From assembly GCA_947491935.1 (NCBI GenBank), contig CANLLF010000001.1:1116001-1180000 (forward strand): DNA of 64,000 nt, given 5' to 3'. Both the position numbers and the translations under genes were made by a program. This DNA comes from an uncultured Roseicyclus sp. (GTDB lineage Bacteria; Pseudomonadota; Alphaproteobacteria; Rhodobacterales; Rhodobacteraceae). Within the stretch, counting starts at the first letter, position 1; every line of letters begins with the position of its first letter. Shown piece after piece: positions 26,581 to 35,692 of the stretch. The notes below the pieces were generated by a model. It was not told the DNA's origin and did no database searches. It saw only the letters and a list, made by a program, of their open reading frames with translations.

Positions 26581-27564
26581 ATGTATGCCCAGATGGTGAA
26601 ATCGGAAGGCCCGAAGGATCAGGACGACCCCACGAAGCTGGCCGAGTTTCAGGCCCGCATCGATGCGGGGGAAAAGATCGAGCCGAAGGACTGGATGCCG
26701 GAAGGCTATCGCAAGACGCTGATCCGCCAGATCGGCCAGCACGCCCATTCCGAGATCGTGGGCCAGCTACCCGAGGGTAACTGGATCACCCGCGCGCCGA
26801 CTTTGGAGCGCAAGGCGATCCTGCTGGCCAAGGTGCAGGACGAGGCGGGGCATGGATTGTACCTCTATTGCGCGGCCGAAACGCTTGGCGTCAGCCGTGA
26901 TGAGATGACGGAGATGCTGCTTGATGGGCGGATGAAGTATTCCTCCATCTTCGCCTATCCGACGCTGACCTGGGCCGATATGGGCGCGGTCGGCTGGCTT
27001 GTGGATGGCGCGGCGATCATGAACCAGGTGCCGTTGCAGCGCACGTCCTTCGGGCCCTATTCGCGGGCCATGATCCGGGTCTGCAAGGAAGAGAGTTTCC
27101 ACCAGCGCCAAGGCTTCGACATCATGATGAAAATGTGCGCAGGCAGCCCGGCGCAGAAACAGATGGCGCAAGATGCGCTCAACCGCTTCTGGTATCCCGC
27201 GCTTATGATGTTCGGGCCGTCCGACAAGGACAGCGTGCATTCCAGCCAGTCGATGGCCTGGAAGATCAAGATGAACACCAATGACGAGTTGCGCCAGAAA
27301 TTCGTCGATCAGACGGTGCCGCAGGCCGAATATCTGGGGCTGACCGTGCCCGATGACACGCTGGCCTGGAACGAGGAGAAGGGCGGATACGACTTCGCCG
27401 AGCCCGATTGGGACGAATTCTTCGAGGTGTTAAAGGGCAACGGGCCCTGCTCGGTCGATCGCATCGCCACCCGCAAGAAGGCGTGGGACGACGGCGCTTG
27501 GGTGCGGGACGGACTCATGGCCCATGCCGAGAAGGCCCGTGCCGCGAAGGTGGCGGCGGAGTGA
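26581..27564 (+). CDS. paaA: 1,2-phenylacetyl-CoA epoxidase catalytic subunit PaaA
   Basis: 327 residues from ATG at 26581 ([10 protein letters not shown]), preceded by GGGAGG; the longer frame upstream runs through the promoter. Diiron oxygenase fold with ligand motifs in [17 protein letters not shown] (about 80-96) and [13 protein letters not shown] (about 168-180). With PaaB, PaaC and the reductase PaaE it epoxidises the ring of phenylacetyl-CoA. First gene of the second paa transcript. Its TGA overlaps the ATG of the small ORF that follows. Confidence 0.95.
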   Translation: MYAQMVKSEGPKDQDDPTKLAEFQARIDAGEKIEPKDWMPEGYRKTLIRQIGQHAHSEIVGQLPEGNWITRAPTLERKAILLAKVQDEAGHGLYLYCAAETLGVSRDEMTEMLLDGRMKYSSIFAYPTLTWADMGAVGWLVDGAAIMNQVPLQRTSFGPYSRAMIRVCKEESFHQRQGFDIMMKMCAGSPAQKQMAQDALNRFWYPALMMFGPSDKDSVHSSQSMAWKIKMNTNDELRQKFVDQTVPQAEYLGLTVPDDTLAWNEEKGGYDFAEPDWDEFFEVLKGNGPCSVDRIATRKKAWDDGAWVRDGLMAHAEKARAAKVAAE

Positions 27565-27776
27565 TGCGCCGACTTGCTATCGCCTTCACGGCCATCGGCT
27601 TTCTCAGTTCATTGAGTGTTGGGTTTTTGTCGGAACCTGCCATCGGCGGCCACGGGATTCCGTTTGACCCGACAGTGATACCAGGAGTGGAGGCGTCCGT
27701 TTGGTACGGCCCAGACGCACGCTGCATGGACTTTACGTATTGCACATTTGTACTCCAGCCATGGATGATCCGATGA
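27564..27776 (+). CDS. Unknown 70-residue secreted or membrane-anchored protein inside the paa operon
   Basis: The ORF begins at ATG 27564, sharing one base with the paaA stop (TGATG), and ends at TGA 27774-27776, overlapping the paaB ATG (ATGA). Overlap at both ends is strong evidence of a translated, coupled gene. The N-terminus ([22 protein letters not shown]) is a signal peptide or membrane anchor. The remainder is about 48 residues with Gly/Pro, two Trp and a Cys pair (CMDFTYC). No family was recognised. PaaA and PaaB directly adjoin in the operons I know, so the insertion is unusual. Codon use is less GC-rich than in paaA, which could mean recent arrival. Confidence 0.6.
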   Translation: MRRLAIAFTAIGFLSSLSVGFLSEPAIGGHGIPFDPTVIPGVEASVWYGPDARCMDFTYCTFVLQPWMIR

Positions 27777-28063
27777 CCGACAAACGCGAATGGCCCCTGT
27801 GGGAGATTTTCATCCGCGGTCAGCACGGCGCCTCGCACCGGCATGTGGGCTCGCTCCACGCACCCGACGCTGAAATGGCGATCCTGAACGCGCGCGACGT
27901 CTATACCCGCCGCAAGGAGGGCGTCAGCATCTGGGCGGTGCCGGCCAATGCAATCGCCGCGTCCAGCCCCTCGAAAAAGGGCCCGATGTATGATCCGGCG
28001 GAAGACAAGGCCTACCGCCACCCCACCTTCTTCGACATCCCCAAAGATGTAGGCCCGATGTGA
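27773..28063 (+). CDS. paaB: 1,2-phenylacetyl-CoA epoxidase subunit PaaB
   Basis: 96 residues from ATG at 27773 (MTDKREWPLWEIFIRGQHG), the usual PaaB size and start. The conserved core is visible: WEIFIRGQHGASHRHVGSLH, then AILNARDVYTRRKEG and VSIWAVPANAI. PaaB is the structural bridge that holds the PaaAC heterodimers together. An ATG at 27761 would add four residues (MDDP) and is less likely. It overlaps the small upstream ORF by ATGA and paaC by GTGA. Confidence 0.94.
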   Translation: MTDKREWPLWEIFIRGQHGASHRHVGSLHAPDAEMAILNARDVYTRRKEGVSIWAVPANAIAASSPSKKGPMYDPAEDKAYRHPTFFDIPKDVGPM

Positions 28064-28821
28064 GCCAGCCTGACCCGCTCCTCGAATTCCTCCTGCGCAT
28101 GGGCGACAACACGCTGGTCCTCGGCCACCGCGTGTCGGAATGGTGCGGCAAGGGGCCGGTGCTGGAGGAGGACATTGCGCTGGCCAACACCGCGCTCGAC
28201 CTGATCGGCCAAACGCAGATGTGGCTTGGCCTGGCCGGTGACATCGAAGGCAAGGGCCGCTCCGCCGACGATCTGGCCATGCTGCGCGACGCGTGGGAGT
28301 TCCGCTGCACCCTGCTGGTCGAACAGCCCAACGGCGATTTCGGCCAGACGATGATGCGCCAATACCTGTTCGATCAATGGCACCTGTTGCAATTGCGCGC
28401 GCTGAAGGACAGCTCTCACGACCAGATCGCCGCCATCGCCGCGAAAGCCGAAAAGGAAGTGACCTATCACCACGAACGCTCCGCGGATCTGGTGATCCGC
28501 CTGGGCGACGGCACCGAGGAAAGCCGCCCGAAGATGCAGGCGGCGCTGGACCTGCTCTATCCTTATGTGGGCGAGTTCTTCGAAGGTGACGCAACCGACA
28601 AGACGCTGGCCGAGGCGGGCATTGCGCCCGATCCGGCCAGTCTGAGGGGCGCTTTCGATGCCGCCCTCTCCACCACCATGGACGAGGCAACACTGACCCT
28701 GCCCGACAGCCGGTTCACCCATAAGGGCGGCAAAACGGGCACGCGCCATTCCGAACATCTGGGCCACCTGCTGACGCAGATGCAATGGCTCCAGCGCGCC
28801 TATCCGGGCGCGACCTGGTGA
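28060..28821 (+). CDS. paaC: 1,2-phenylacetyl-CoA epoxidase structural subunit PaaC
   Basis: 253 residues from GTG at 28060 overlapping the paaB stop. All-helical ferritin-like fold similar to PaaA but without the full diiron ligand set. Typical stretches are LRMGDNTLVLGHRVSEWCGKGP, DIALANTALDLIGQTQ and EKEVTYHHERSADLVIRLGDG. It forms the stable PaaAC core of the epoxidase. It is linked to paaD by a GTGA overlap. Confidence 0.94.
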   Translation: MSQPDPLLEFLLRMGDNTLVLGHRVSEWCGKGPVLEEDIALANTALDLIGQTQMWLGLAGDIEGKGRSADDLAMLRDAWEFRCTLLVEQPNGDFGQTMMRQYLFDQWHLLQLRALKDSSHDQIAAIAAKAEKEVTYHHERSADLVIRLGDGTEESRPKMQAALDLLYPYVGEFFEGDATDKTLAEAGIAPDPASLRGAFDAALSTTMDEATLTLPDSRFTHKGGKTGTRHSEHLGHLLTQMQWLQRAYPGATW

Positions 28822-29276
28822 AGCCCTCGACCGACCAGATCTGGGACTGGCTCGATGACGTGCCCGACCCTGAGATTCCGGTGATTTCCGTGGTCGACCT
28901 GGGCATCATCCGCGATGTGCAATGGGCCGGTGAGGCGCTTGAGGTCACCCTCACCCCCACCTATTCCGGCTGCCCCGCAACCTCGGTGATCGAGATTTCC
29001 GTCGACGCCGCGCTCCGCGACAAGGGCATCGAATCCGTCACTTTAAAGCGCCAGATCGCGCCGCCCTGGACCACCGATTGGCTCTCCGACAAGGGCCGCG
29101 CGAAACTGGAAACCTACGGTATCGCGCCCCCCAACCCGGCTGGCGGCCCGGATCGCTGCCCGCGCTGCCAATCCACGGATCTGGAACGGATCAGCCAGTT
29201 CGGCTCCACGCCCTGCAAGGCGCAATGGCGCTGCAAGGACTGCCTGGAACCCTTCGACTACTTCAAATGCATCTGA
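28818..29276 (+). CDS. paaD: Phenylacetate pathway iron-sulfur assembly protein PaaD
   Basis: 152 residues from GTG at 28818. The N-terminal MIP18/SufT-type domain is seen in DVPDPEIPVISVVDLGIIRDVQ and TPTYSGCPATSVIE. The C-terminal zinc-ribbon-like part has two Cys pairs, CPRCQSTD and CKDCLEPFDYFKC. PaaD is needed for maturation of the epoxidase complex, probably for cluster insertion in PaaE. The last residues FKCI and the next gene are separated by 7 bases. Confidence 0.93.
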   Translation: MKPSTDQIWDWLDDVPDPEIPVISVVDLGIIRDVQWAGEALEVTLTPTYSGCPATSVIEISVDAALRDKGIESVTLKRQIAPPWTTDWLSDKGRAKLETYGIAPPNPAGGPDRCPRCQSTDLERISQFGSTPCKAQWRCKDCLEPFDYFKCI

Positions 29277-29283
29277 GGCGCCC

Positions 29284-30345
29284 TTGGCCAAGTTCATCCC
29301 CCTGATCGTCACCGACATTCACCGCACCACCGCTGATGCGATCGCCGTGCGCCTCAAGCCCGCCGACGGCTCCACCCTGCCGTTCACCCAGGGCCAATAC
29401 CTGACCTTCCGCCAGGAGATCGATGGCGTGGAATTGCGCCGTGCCTATTCGATCAGCGCAGGCATCACCGATGGCACGCTGGAAGTGGGGATCAAGAAGG
29501 TGCGCGGCGGCGCATTCTCCACCTGGGCCAACGAGCACCTGCGCGTCGGCGACCGGATCGAGGCGCTGTCGCCCATGGGCGCGTTCCACACCCCGCTCCG
29601 GCCGGAGGCGCGAAACCATTATCTGGGCTTCGCCATCGGTTCCGGCATCACGCCCGTTCTGTCGATCCTGCGTAGCACGTTGGCCGTGGAACCCGGCAGC
29701 CGGTTCACGCTGATCTACGCTAACCGGTCCTCGCGCGACGTGATGTTTCGCGAGGAGCTGGAGGATCTGAAGAACGAGAATATGGGCCGTCTGAATGTCG
29801 TCCATATCCTCAAGAACGATCCCACGGGCATCGACCTCTTCACCGGCCGCATCGATGGCGAGAAACTCGACAGGATGTTCGCCCAATGGGTCGATGTGGA
29901 CACGGCTGACGCGGCGTTCATCTGCGGCCCGGAAGAGGCCATGGAGACCATCGCGGATCGCCTTGAGCGCCACGGGCTGCCGAAAGACACGATCAAGTAT
30001 GAGCTTTTCGCGGCCGCCCAGCAGGGGCAATTACCTCAGAAGGTCGATCTGTCAGACGACGCAGCCACCACCACGGCCACGATCATCGTGGATGGCACCG
30101 CGCAGGATGTGCCCGTGGCGCCGGGTGAAACCGTGCTGGCCGCCGCCCTCCGCGCCGGCCTCGATGCGCCCTATGCTTGCCGCGCCGGGGTCTGCTCCAC
30201 CTGCATGTGCAAGGTCGTGAAAGGCGAGGCGCAGATGATCACCAACCACGCGCTGGAAGATTACGAAGTCGCGCGCGGCATGGTACTCAGTTGCCAGGCG
30301 CTGCCGGTCGGCGAGGCGATCACGGTGGAATATCTCGACCACTGA
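29284..30345 (+). CDS. paaE: 1,2-phenylacetyl-CoA epoxidase reductase PaaE
   Basis: 353 residues from TTG at 29284, with GAGGCGCCC just upstream. N-terminal FAD domain (RRAYSISAG) and NAD-binding domain (GFAIGSGITPVLSILRS, FICGPEEAMETI), then a plant-type 2Fe-2S domain at the C-terminus with Cys in CRAGVCSTCMCKV and a last Cys in VLSCQALP. It passes electrons from NAD(P)H to PaaAC. It might also help BoxB, since no BoxA was found nearby; that is inference. Confidence 0.94.
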   Translation: MAKFIPLIVTDIHRTTADAIAVRLKPADGSTLPFTQGQYLTFRQEIDGVELRRAYSISAGITDGTLEVGIKKVRGGAFSTWANEHLRVGDRIEALSPMGAFHTPLRPEARNHYLGFAIGSGITPVLSILRSTLAVEPGSRFTLIYANRSSRDVMFREELEDLKNENMGRLNVVHILKNDPTGIDLFTGRIDGEKLDRMFAQWVDVDTADAAFICGPEEAMETIADRLERHGLPKDTIKYELFAAAQQGQLPQKVDLSDDAATTTATIIVDGTAQDVPVAPGETVLAAALRAGLDAPYACRAGVCSTCMCKVVKGEAQMITNHALEDYEVARGMVLSCQALPVGEAITVEYLDH

Positions 30346-31163
30346 GCGCTGCACTGGGCGGGACGTATTCCCGAGGTGACATTCGGTGGCGTAGTCACAC
30401 CCACCGACCCCAAGCGCATAACCGCGCCCTCCGACCAAAGCACGACGCGCGGAATCAAGGCCGCAGGCCGCCGCACATCGCCGGGCCAAACCCCGGCACG
30501 GCGATTTGGCTGACCTTGGCGCTCCGCCGGTTCATTGCGCGGATTTGGCAAACATAAAGTGCCAGGAACATCCGTTTGATCGCCGCACCACGGCCCGCCG
30601 CTGCCGTGGCTCATCGCTTGAACCTCGGACAGCGTTTCCTCGTCTTTCGTCAGCAGCGTGACCGGCCAAAAAACGAACCTGTCGAGGTCAAACTGCTCAA
30701 GCTCATCCAGATATTCGCGTGAGCCCACGAGAAAACAGATGCGATGGGAGCTTGCCGAAGGGTCTCCCCTCAAGTTCCAGCGGGCGGGGGGTCAATCCTG
30801 AGACGATGCTGAGAATCGGCAGGGTTTACAGGCTCTGGTTTGTATTTGCAGAACGTGGCGCGCAGTTCCCTCGTCGGCGTCACCTCAAGCTCATCAGCCG
30901 CAAACCCGTGCCGGGCGTGCATCTCGCCAAACAGGTGCACGTACCGGATGTTTTCATCGTCTTGGGGCGGCATCTTTCTCCGCTGGTGTCGCGTAATCTT
31001 GATCCCGGCTTTGAATGACTTGAGCATGGGTAAGTGACCGGGCTCAGCGCCCCCGTTTCGACGGACCCCCACCAAAAACCCTTAACAAACCGTAAACAAA
31101 GTCACACTTTTCAAGCAATTCCGGTCACTTAACCCACTTTATCAACCTTGATAACCCCCCGCG
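30346..31163. other. 818-bp spacer between paaE and the thiolase gene without a confident gene
   Basis: Two minus-strand frames joined by a TTGA overlap are open here: about 31027-30770 (MLKSFKAGIKITRHQRRK..., 85 residues) and 30773-30261 (170 residues, running antisense into the end of paaE). The first halves look protein-like (SHRICFLVGSREYLDELEQF), the second half of the latter does not. They could be small unknown genes or remnants. I could not recognise a family, and no clear terminator hairpin after paaE was seen. Confidence 0.35.
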
Positions 31164-32369
31164 TCAGACGGCCTCCAGCGCCACGGCAATCCCCTGCCCG
31201 ACCCCGATACACATCGTCGCCAGCGCCCGTTTTCCGCCCCCTAATTTCATCTCCAAGGCCGCCGTCCCCGCGATCCGCGCGCCCGACATCCCCAACGGAT
31301 GCCCCAGCGCGATCGCACCTCCATTCGGGTTCACCCGCCCATCATCATCCGCCACGCCCAGCTCCCGCAAAACGGCCAGCCCCTGGGCCGCGAAGGCCTC
31401 GTTCAGCTCGATCACGTCGAAGGCGTCGATCCCAAGCCCCAGCCGCGCCATCAGCTTCTGCGACGCAGGCACGGGCCCGATCCCCATCACACGCGGCTCC
31501 ACCCCGGCCACCGCTCCGCCAAGGATCCGCGCGACCGGCACCAGGCCATGGCGCGCCGCCGCCGCTTCGGACGCCACGATCAGAGCCGCCGCGCCATCGT
31601 TGACCCCAGACGCATTGCCCGCCGTCACGCTGCCACCCTCCCTAAACGGCGCGCGCAACTTCGCCAGCGCCTCTACGCCCGTCTCGGGCCGGGGATGTTC
31701 ATCTTCGGAGACGATAATCGGCTCCCCCTTGCGGCGCGGGATCGTCACCGGCGTGATCTCCTCGGCCAACCGGCCCGACGCCATCGCCGCCCCCGCCTTC
31801 TCCTGCGACCGCGCGGCAAAGGCATCCTGATCGGCGCGGGAGATCTTGTAATCCTCGGCCACGTTCTCCGCTGTCTCAGGCATGGAATCGATGCCGTATT
31901 GAGCCTTCATCACCGGGTTCACGAAGCGCCAGCCGATGGTCGTGTCGTAAATCTCGGCCTTGCGGGAAAAGGCCGCATCCGCCTTTGGCATCACAAACGG
32001 TGCGCGCGACATGCTTTCAACGCCACCAGCGATTATCAGCTCGGCCTCACCCGCCTTGATCGTTCGAGCAGCGGCGATGATCGCATCCATCCCCGAGCCG
32101 CAGAGCCGATTGATCGTGGTGCCGGGCACCGCCACCGGCAGCCCCGCCAACAGCGCCGACATCCGCGCCACGTTCCGGTTATCCTCGCCCGCCTGATTGG
32201 CGCAGCCGTAGTAGATGTCGTCCACCGCGGCCCAATCCACGCTCGCGTTGCGATCCATCAGCGCGCGGAGGGGAACCGCCCCCAGATCATCCGCCCGAAC
32301 CGACGCCAAAGCGCCGCCAAACCGGCCGATGGGGGTGCGCACGTAATCGCAGATAAAGGCGTCGGCCAT
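31164..32369 (-). CDS. pcaF: 3-oxoadipyl-CoA thiolase (PcaF/PaaJ type)
   Basis: 401 residues from ATG at 32369 (MADAFICDYVRTPIGRFGGAL). Thiolase with nucleophilic Cys in TINRLCGSGMDAI (near 90), GHPLGMSGARI with the catalytic His, and CIGVGQG at the C-terminus. The N-terminus DAFICDYVRTPIGRFGG is typical of the beta-ketoadipyl-CoA thiolase group. It cleaves 3-oxoadipyl-CoA to succinyl-CoA and acetyl-CoA, the common last step of the phenylacetate and benzoyl-CoA epoxidase routes. The symbol paaJ would be equally suitable. Confidence 0.92.
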   Translation of the reverse strand: MADAFICDYVRTPIGRFGGALASVRADDLGAVPLRALMDRNASVDWAAVDDIYYGCANQAGEDNRNVARMSALLAGLPVAVPGTTINRLCGSGMDAIIAAARTIKAGEAELIIAGGVESMSRAPFVMPKADAAFSRKAEIYDTTIGWRFVNPVMKAQYGIDSMPETAENVAEDYKISRADQDAFAARSQEKAGAAMASGRLAEEITPVTIPRRKGEPIIVSEDEHPRPETGVEALAKLRAPFREGGSVTAGNASGVNDGAAALIVASEAAAARHGLVPVARILGGAVAGVEPRVMGIGPVPASQKLMARLGLGIDAFDVIELNEAFAAQGLAVLRELGVADDDGRVNPNGGAIALGHPLGMSGARIAGTAALEMKLGGGKRALATMCIGVGQGIAVALEAV

Positions 32370-32536
32370 GTCGGATCTCCTCGCTGTCCGGCGGACCCTA
32401 TCAGGGGCCACCGAGCGAGGGAAAGCGCTTCTGCCGGGTCCACGCCATTGGGACGACCGGACCGCGTGGACGGATAAATACGACAGACCGCAGCCGATTG
32501 ACCCGTGCCCCACCCGCCCGTGCTACAGTCGACCCA

Positions 32537-33028
32537 ATGGAGCCAATCGACGGGGCAGAAATGGACGCAATGGCCGACGCCGTGAAACACTACCTCGCCC
32601 GCACCGGACACATCCTGATGCGCCTGTCTGCGCAGGAGGACAAGGACGACCTGCTAACGGGTCGCCTGTCGCCGGACATGTTCGACACCGGATTCAATCT
32701 GGCCATTGCCATTCAATTCGCGGCCCGATGCCTTTGCCCACCGGCGGGGCAGGACGTGCCGGACATCCCTGAGGAATTCACCTTTGAGAGCCTATCGGCC
32801 TACCACGCTCATATCTCCCAACTGCTCGCGCCGATCAAATCCGAAGACCTGAAGCATCTCGTATCCCACGTCGCTGGGGAGGCGGAGTTGCGCCAGGATC
32901 CCGACGACTACGTGACACGGTTCGCCTTCCCGAACATGATCTTCCATCTGACCATCGCATATGCCGGCCTGCGCCACGGCGGCATGTCGCTCGGCAAGGC
33001 CGATTTCGATGGCCTGCATCGTTACTGA
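32537..33028 (+). CDS. DUF1993 family protein
   Basis: 163 residues from ATG at 32537 (MEPIDGAEMDAMADAV); an ATG 13 codons upstream lies in the promoter-like spacer. The C-terminal signature FPNMIFHLTIAYAGLRHGGMSLGKADF matches DUF1993, and the SPDMFDTGFNLAIAIQFAAR helix fits the same family. It is a four-helix DinB-like fold whose function is unknown. It is divergent from the thiolase and is the last recognisable core gene before the tRNA fragment. Confidence 0.8.
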   Translation: MEPIDGAEMDAMADAVKHYLARTGHILMRLSAQEDKDDLLTGRLSPDMFDTGFNLAIAIQFAARCLCPPAGQDVPDIPEEFTFESLSAYHAHISQLLAPIKSEDLKHLVSHVAGEAELRQDPDDYVTRFAFPNMIFHLTIAYAGLRHGGMSLGKADFDGLHRY

Positions 33029-33126
33029 CGTTGGGGGACAGCCGATAGGTCGGTCTGGTCGCGCAGCCTGCCGACGGCGCGCACGCGGTCAGTCACTGCG
33101 ATAGCTTGGGCCGTCGGAAGGGAGAG

Positions 33127-33174
33127 TGGCGCGCTGGGGAGGATTCGAACCCCCGACCCCTTGATTCGTAGTCA
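33127..33174 (-). other. Attachment-site remnant: 3' half of tRNA-Arg(ACG) with encoded CCA
   Basis: Read on the minus strand the sequence runs from an anticodon loop CTACGAA (anticodon ACG) through GGGGTC and the T-arm GGGGG-TTCGAAT-CCTCC to the acceptor strand CCAGCGC, discriminator G and encoded CCA (33127-33129). The anticodon-stem match fails just 5' of the loop, and no D-arm or 5' acceptor strand follows. It is therefore not a functional tRNA but the chromosomal fragment left when an element inserts in the 3' half of a tRNA gene. An integrase starts 140 bases further on. Confidence 0.8.
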
Positions 33175-33313
33175 GATTGATTGTCGAAACACTGCTTCAC
33201 ATAGTTGCACAAATGTGTATGATATTGTTGTATTTCTTGAAGATTCCGTGAACTTAGCTTCTCATGGAATACCGCCCTTACGGCACCGATTCATGTGACT
33301 AGAAGAGACTAAA

Positions 33314-34423
33314 ATGCGACTTAGGCTGACTGATCTAGCTATCCGCAAACTTGCACTCCCTTCATCGGGGCAGCGAACGTATTGGGATGCGACGACTCCT
33401 GGATTTGGGGTTAGATGCTCCGCGCGGTCCAAGTCCTATGTCGTCATGTACGGCAGCAGGCGGCGTCTCAAGACGTTGGGAAGGCATCCAGACCTCGCGC
33501 TTTCCGATGCCCGAAAGCGTGCCAAACTGCAGTTGGCCCATCACTCATCACGCAGTGACGAGATTGGGAGTTTCGACTACCAATCTGTGCTCGCGGAGTA
33601 CCTTGAAGACTGCAAATTGCGACTTCGACAAACGACGACAGATGGCTACGCGCGCTACCTCAATGCCATTCGTTTCACTGGGCCGGTAGATAGAGTTACT
33701 CGACAGGACGTCATGCGTGGTATCCGCAAGTACACGAACAGTCCGTCAAGCCAGAATTTTGCGTTCATCACATTCAAGGTGTTCTTCAACTGGCTCATCA
33801 AACTTCAGTATTTGGAACGGAACCCGCTCGAAGGCATTGGCCGCCCTCATGCGCCCTCGAGCCGTGACCGCGTGCTCTCACGAGATGAGGCGTCAGCGCT
33901 GCTCCGATACACTTTGGGAAACCGTGATCGCTTCAATGACATTGTGAGTCTGTTGCTCATGACTGGTCAGCGTCGGGGTGAGATCGCCGGACTACGATGG
34001 GAGGAGATAGATGGAACGCGACTGAAATTCGCTTCGGATCGAACCAAGAACAAGCATGCACATGAGATCCCTATGCCGCAATCGGCCACTGATTTGATTC
34101 ATTCAATTGACGGCGGAAGTACCTACGTCTTCGGCACGAGCGAAACAGACACACCCTTCAGTGGTTGGTCGCGGGCACATCGGCGGTTGTTGCAGGTGAC
34201 TGAACTCGCTCGGTTCACTCTGCATGACTTGAGGCGAACGTTTGCCACCTTTCATGCCGAGATAGGTACTCCAATTCACGTCACCGAGAGATTGCTCAAT
34301 CATCGGTCCGGCACGATCAGCGGTGTAGCAGCCGTCTACAATCGACACTCGTACCTGTCCGAGATGGCTGACGCAGTAGCCCGATACAACGAACTCCTCG
34401 CAAAACTCGGTGAGACGAGCTAG
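33314..34423 (+). CDS. Tyrosine-type integrase (P4-like) of the genomic island
   Basis: 369 residues. The N-terminal arm-binding domain is of the DUF4102 type (MRLRLTDLAIRKLALPS, YWDATTPGFGVRCS). The catalytic domain has the first Arg in TGQRRGEIAGLRW, H-x-x-R in LHDLRRTF, the second His in LLNHRS and the Tyr nucleophile in AAVYNRHSY. Complete and apparently intact. Its position beside a tRNA 3' fragment is the normal layout for a tRNA-targeting island. Base composition is clearly lower in GC than the core genes to the left. Confidence 0.93.
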   Translation: MRLRLTDLAIRKLALPSSGQRTYWDATTPGFGVRCSARSKSYVVMYGSRRRLKTLGRHPDLALSDARKRAKLQLAHHSSRSDEIGSFDYQSVLAEYLEDCKLRLRQTTTDGYARYLNAIRFTGPVDRVTRQDVMRGIRKYTNSPSSQNFAFITFKVFFNWLIKLQYLERNPLEGIGRPHAPSSRDRVLSRDEASALLRYTLGNRDRFNDIVSLLLMTGQRRGEIAGLRWEEIDGTRLKFASDRTKNKHAHEIPMPQSATDLIHSIDGGSTYVFGTSETDTPFSGWSRAHRRLLQVTELARFTLHDLRRTFATFHAEIGTPIHVTERLLNHRSGTISGVAAVYNRHSYLSEMADAVARYNELLAKLGETS

Positions 34424-34490
34424 CCTTGTGTGGCCTAGGTTTTGTCAACCCTAGGGCATCGCGATGCTCTTCAATCGAGGAGATATCGTG

Positions 34491-34688
34491 ATGCGGATGC
34501 TTTCAAAACGCCAGCTGAAGGAGTTGGTTTTGTACTCGCCACAACACATCGCACGCTTGGAGGAGGCAGGCCTATTCCCATTGCGGGTACAGCTGGGCCC
34601 GAACCGGGTGGGTTGGGTTGAGGAGGAAGTGCTGAACTGGCTTCAGAAGCGCTTGGACTGTCGAGAAGATCCCAACCGGCACTCCTGA
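34491..34688 (+). CDS. AlpA-like small HTH regulator / excisionase
   Basis: 65 residues from ATG at 34491, chosen because GAGGAGA lies 8 bases upstream; an ATG at 34464 is less well placed. MerR/AlpA-like helix-turn-helix: MLSKRQLKELVLYSPQHIARLEEAGLFP, then GPNRVGWVEEEVLNWLQKRL. Such proteins are encoded next to P4-type integrases, where they activate integrase expression or direct excision. The location 67 bases after the integrase supports that role. Confidence 0.8.
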   Translation: MRMLSKRQLKELVLYSPQHIARLEEAGLFPLRVQLGPNRVGWVEEEVLNWLQKRLDCREDPNRHS

Positions 34689-34993
34689 TCTCAGGAGCAG
34701 GGTGGTCAGGCGTGCACAGCTTGGCCACCCGTCCCCAATTCTGCGCGCCGCGACCAGACGATGGGCGCGGAGATGGTCATGTTGCTGCGTTTGTCCCAGA
34801 TGATTGTTGCGTTTGCACGATGGGTCTGCTTGCTTACTCAGTTCCGCCCACAGGTCAATGATGAGGTACAATCGGCATTACCAGAGGAATATGCCTACGC
34901 GTGCGAAGGCCCAGGATGGGCGTTATGCTTGAAGTCGACATGACACTAAGGTTTGGCCTCAATTTTGTCATTGTGCCCGGCTAGCGAAGCCAC
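34689..34993. other. 305-bp spacer
   Basis: Only short frames without recognisable similarity or good ribosome binding sites are open here. I see no RNA gene or clear hairpin. Confidence 0.5.
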
Positions 34994-35692
34994 ATGGAAT
35001 TCATTCAGGTCACCTCGTCTGGAAATGGCAACTCACTGCAGCTGATCCTGTTTGTAGTGGTCCTAGCCACTGCAATCGGCTTTGCACGGCAGATTTTTGG
35101 TAAGAACCATCGTGCACTGAAGCGGCGCAAGATTACCGCAACACCTATAAAGCGTGAAGATTCTAATTCGCCGAACAATTGGTCACTTGCAGACCCAAGG
35201 AACCAGCTCGAAGCCATTGCGAAGGCCGATTTCGAGCGTCAACGTCTCCTAAATTCATCCGAGTTCCGCGTCTTCAGGTCGCTTGAGGAGATCGTGTCCG
35301 AAATCGGTGAAGGACACCGTGTGATGGCACAGACGAGTGTCGGCGAACTACTAAGGCCGAAATCCAACTCAGGCGATTGGAAAACACGGAAGGACGCTCA
35401 CGCATCGATAAACTCGAAGAGGTTCGATTTCGCAGTCGTAGACAAAAACGGTATGCTTTCGCTCGCTGTTGAGTATCACGGTGAAGGTCATCATCAGAGC
35501 AAAGCCTTCATGCGCGATGCGGTGAAGCGAGAGGTCTGTCGCAGGGCAGGAGTTCCCTTCCTCGAAGTGGAAAAAGGAACAAAGCCTTCGGATCTGAGGC
35601 ACAGCGTTCTAAGCGCGATCAGAAGAATCCCTAAGCCTGCGGCGGAGCCGTACAGATCTATCATTCCCGGCCACACCGTTCCAACCGCCTGA
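34994..35692 (+). CDS. DUF2726 domain protein with N-terminal membrane anchor
   Basis: 232 residues. One membrane helix near the N-terminus (LQLILFVVVLATAIGFA, about 16-32) is followed by a basic linker and the DUF2726 domain (about 85-215): LLNSSEFRVFRSLEEIV, VMAQTSVGELL, INSKRFDFAVVDKNGMLSLAVEYHGEGHH, KREVCRRAGVPFLEVEKGT. DUF2726 is related to restriction-endonuclease-like and topoisomerase-associated folds, and the D...E-Y-H layout fits. The cellular role is unknown; it is common as accessory cargo. Confidence 0.75.
   Translation: MEFIQVTSSGNGNSLQLILFVVVLATAIGFARQIFGKNHRALKRRKITATPIKREDSNSPNNWSLADPRNQLEAIAKADFERQRLLNSSEFRVFRSLEEIVSEIGEGHRVMAQTSVGELLRPKSNSGDWKTRKDAHASINSKRFDFAVVDKNGMLSLAVEYHGEGHHQSKAFMRDAVKREVCRRAGVPFLEVEKGTKPSDLRHSVLSAIRRIPKPAAEPYRSIIPGHTVPTA

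Noticed and set aside
30261-31027. Two small minus-strand genes after paaE
   Set aside because: Joined by a TTGA overlap but no family recognised, one runs antisense into paaE and its second half is not protein-like; kept only as a described spacer.
33127-33174. A functional tRNA gene
   Set aside because: Only the anticodon loop, T-arm and acceptor 3' strand exist; no D-arm or 5' acceptor strand follows, so it is an attachment remnant.
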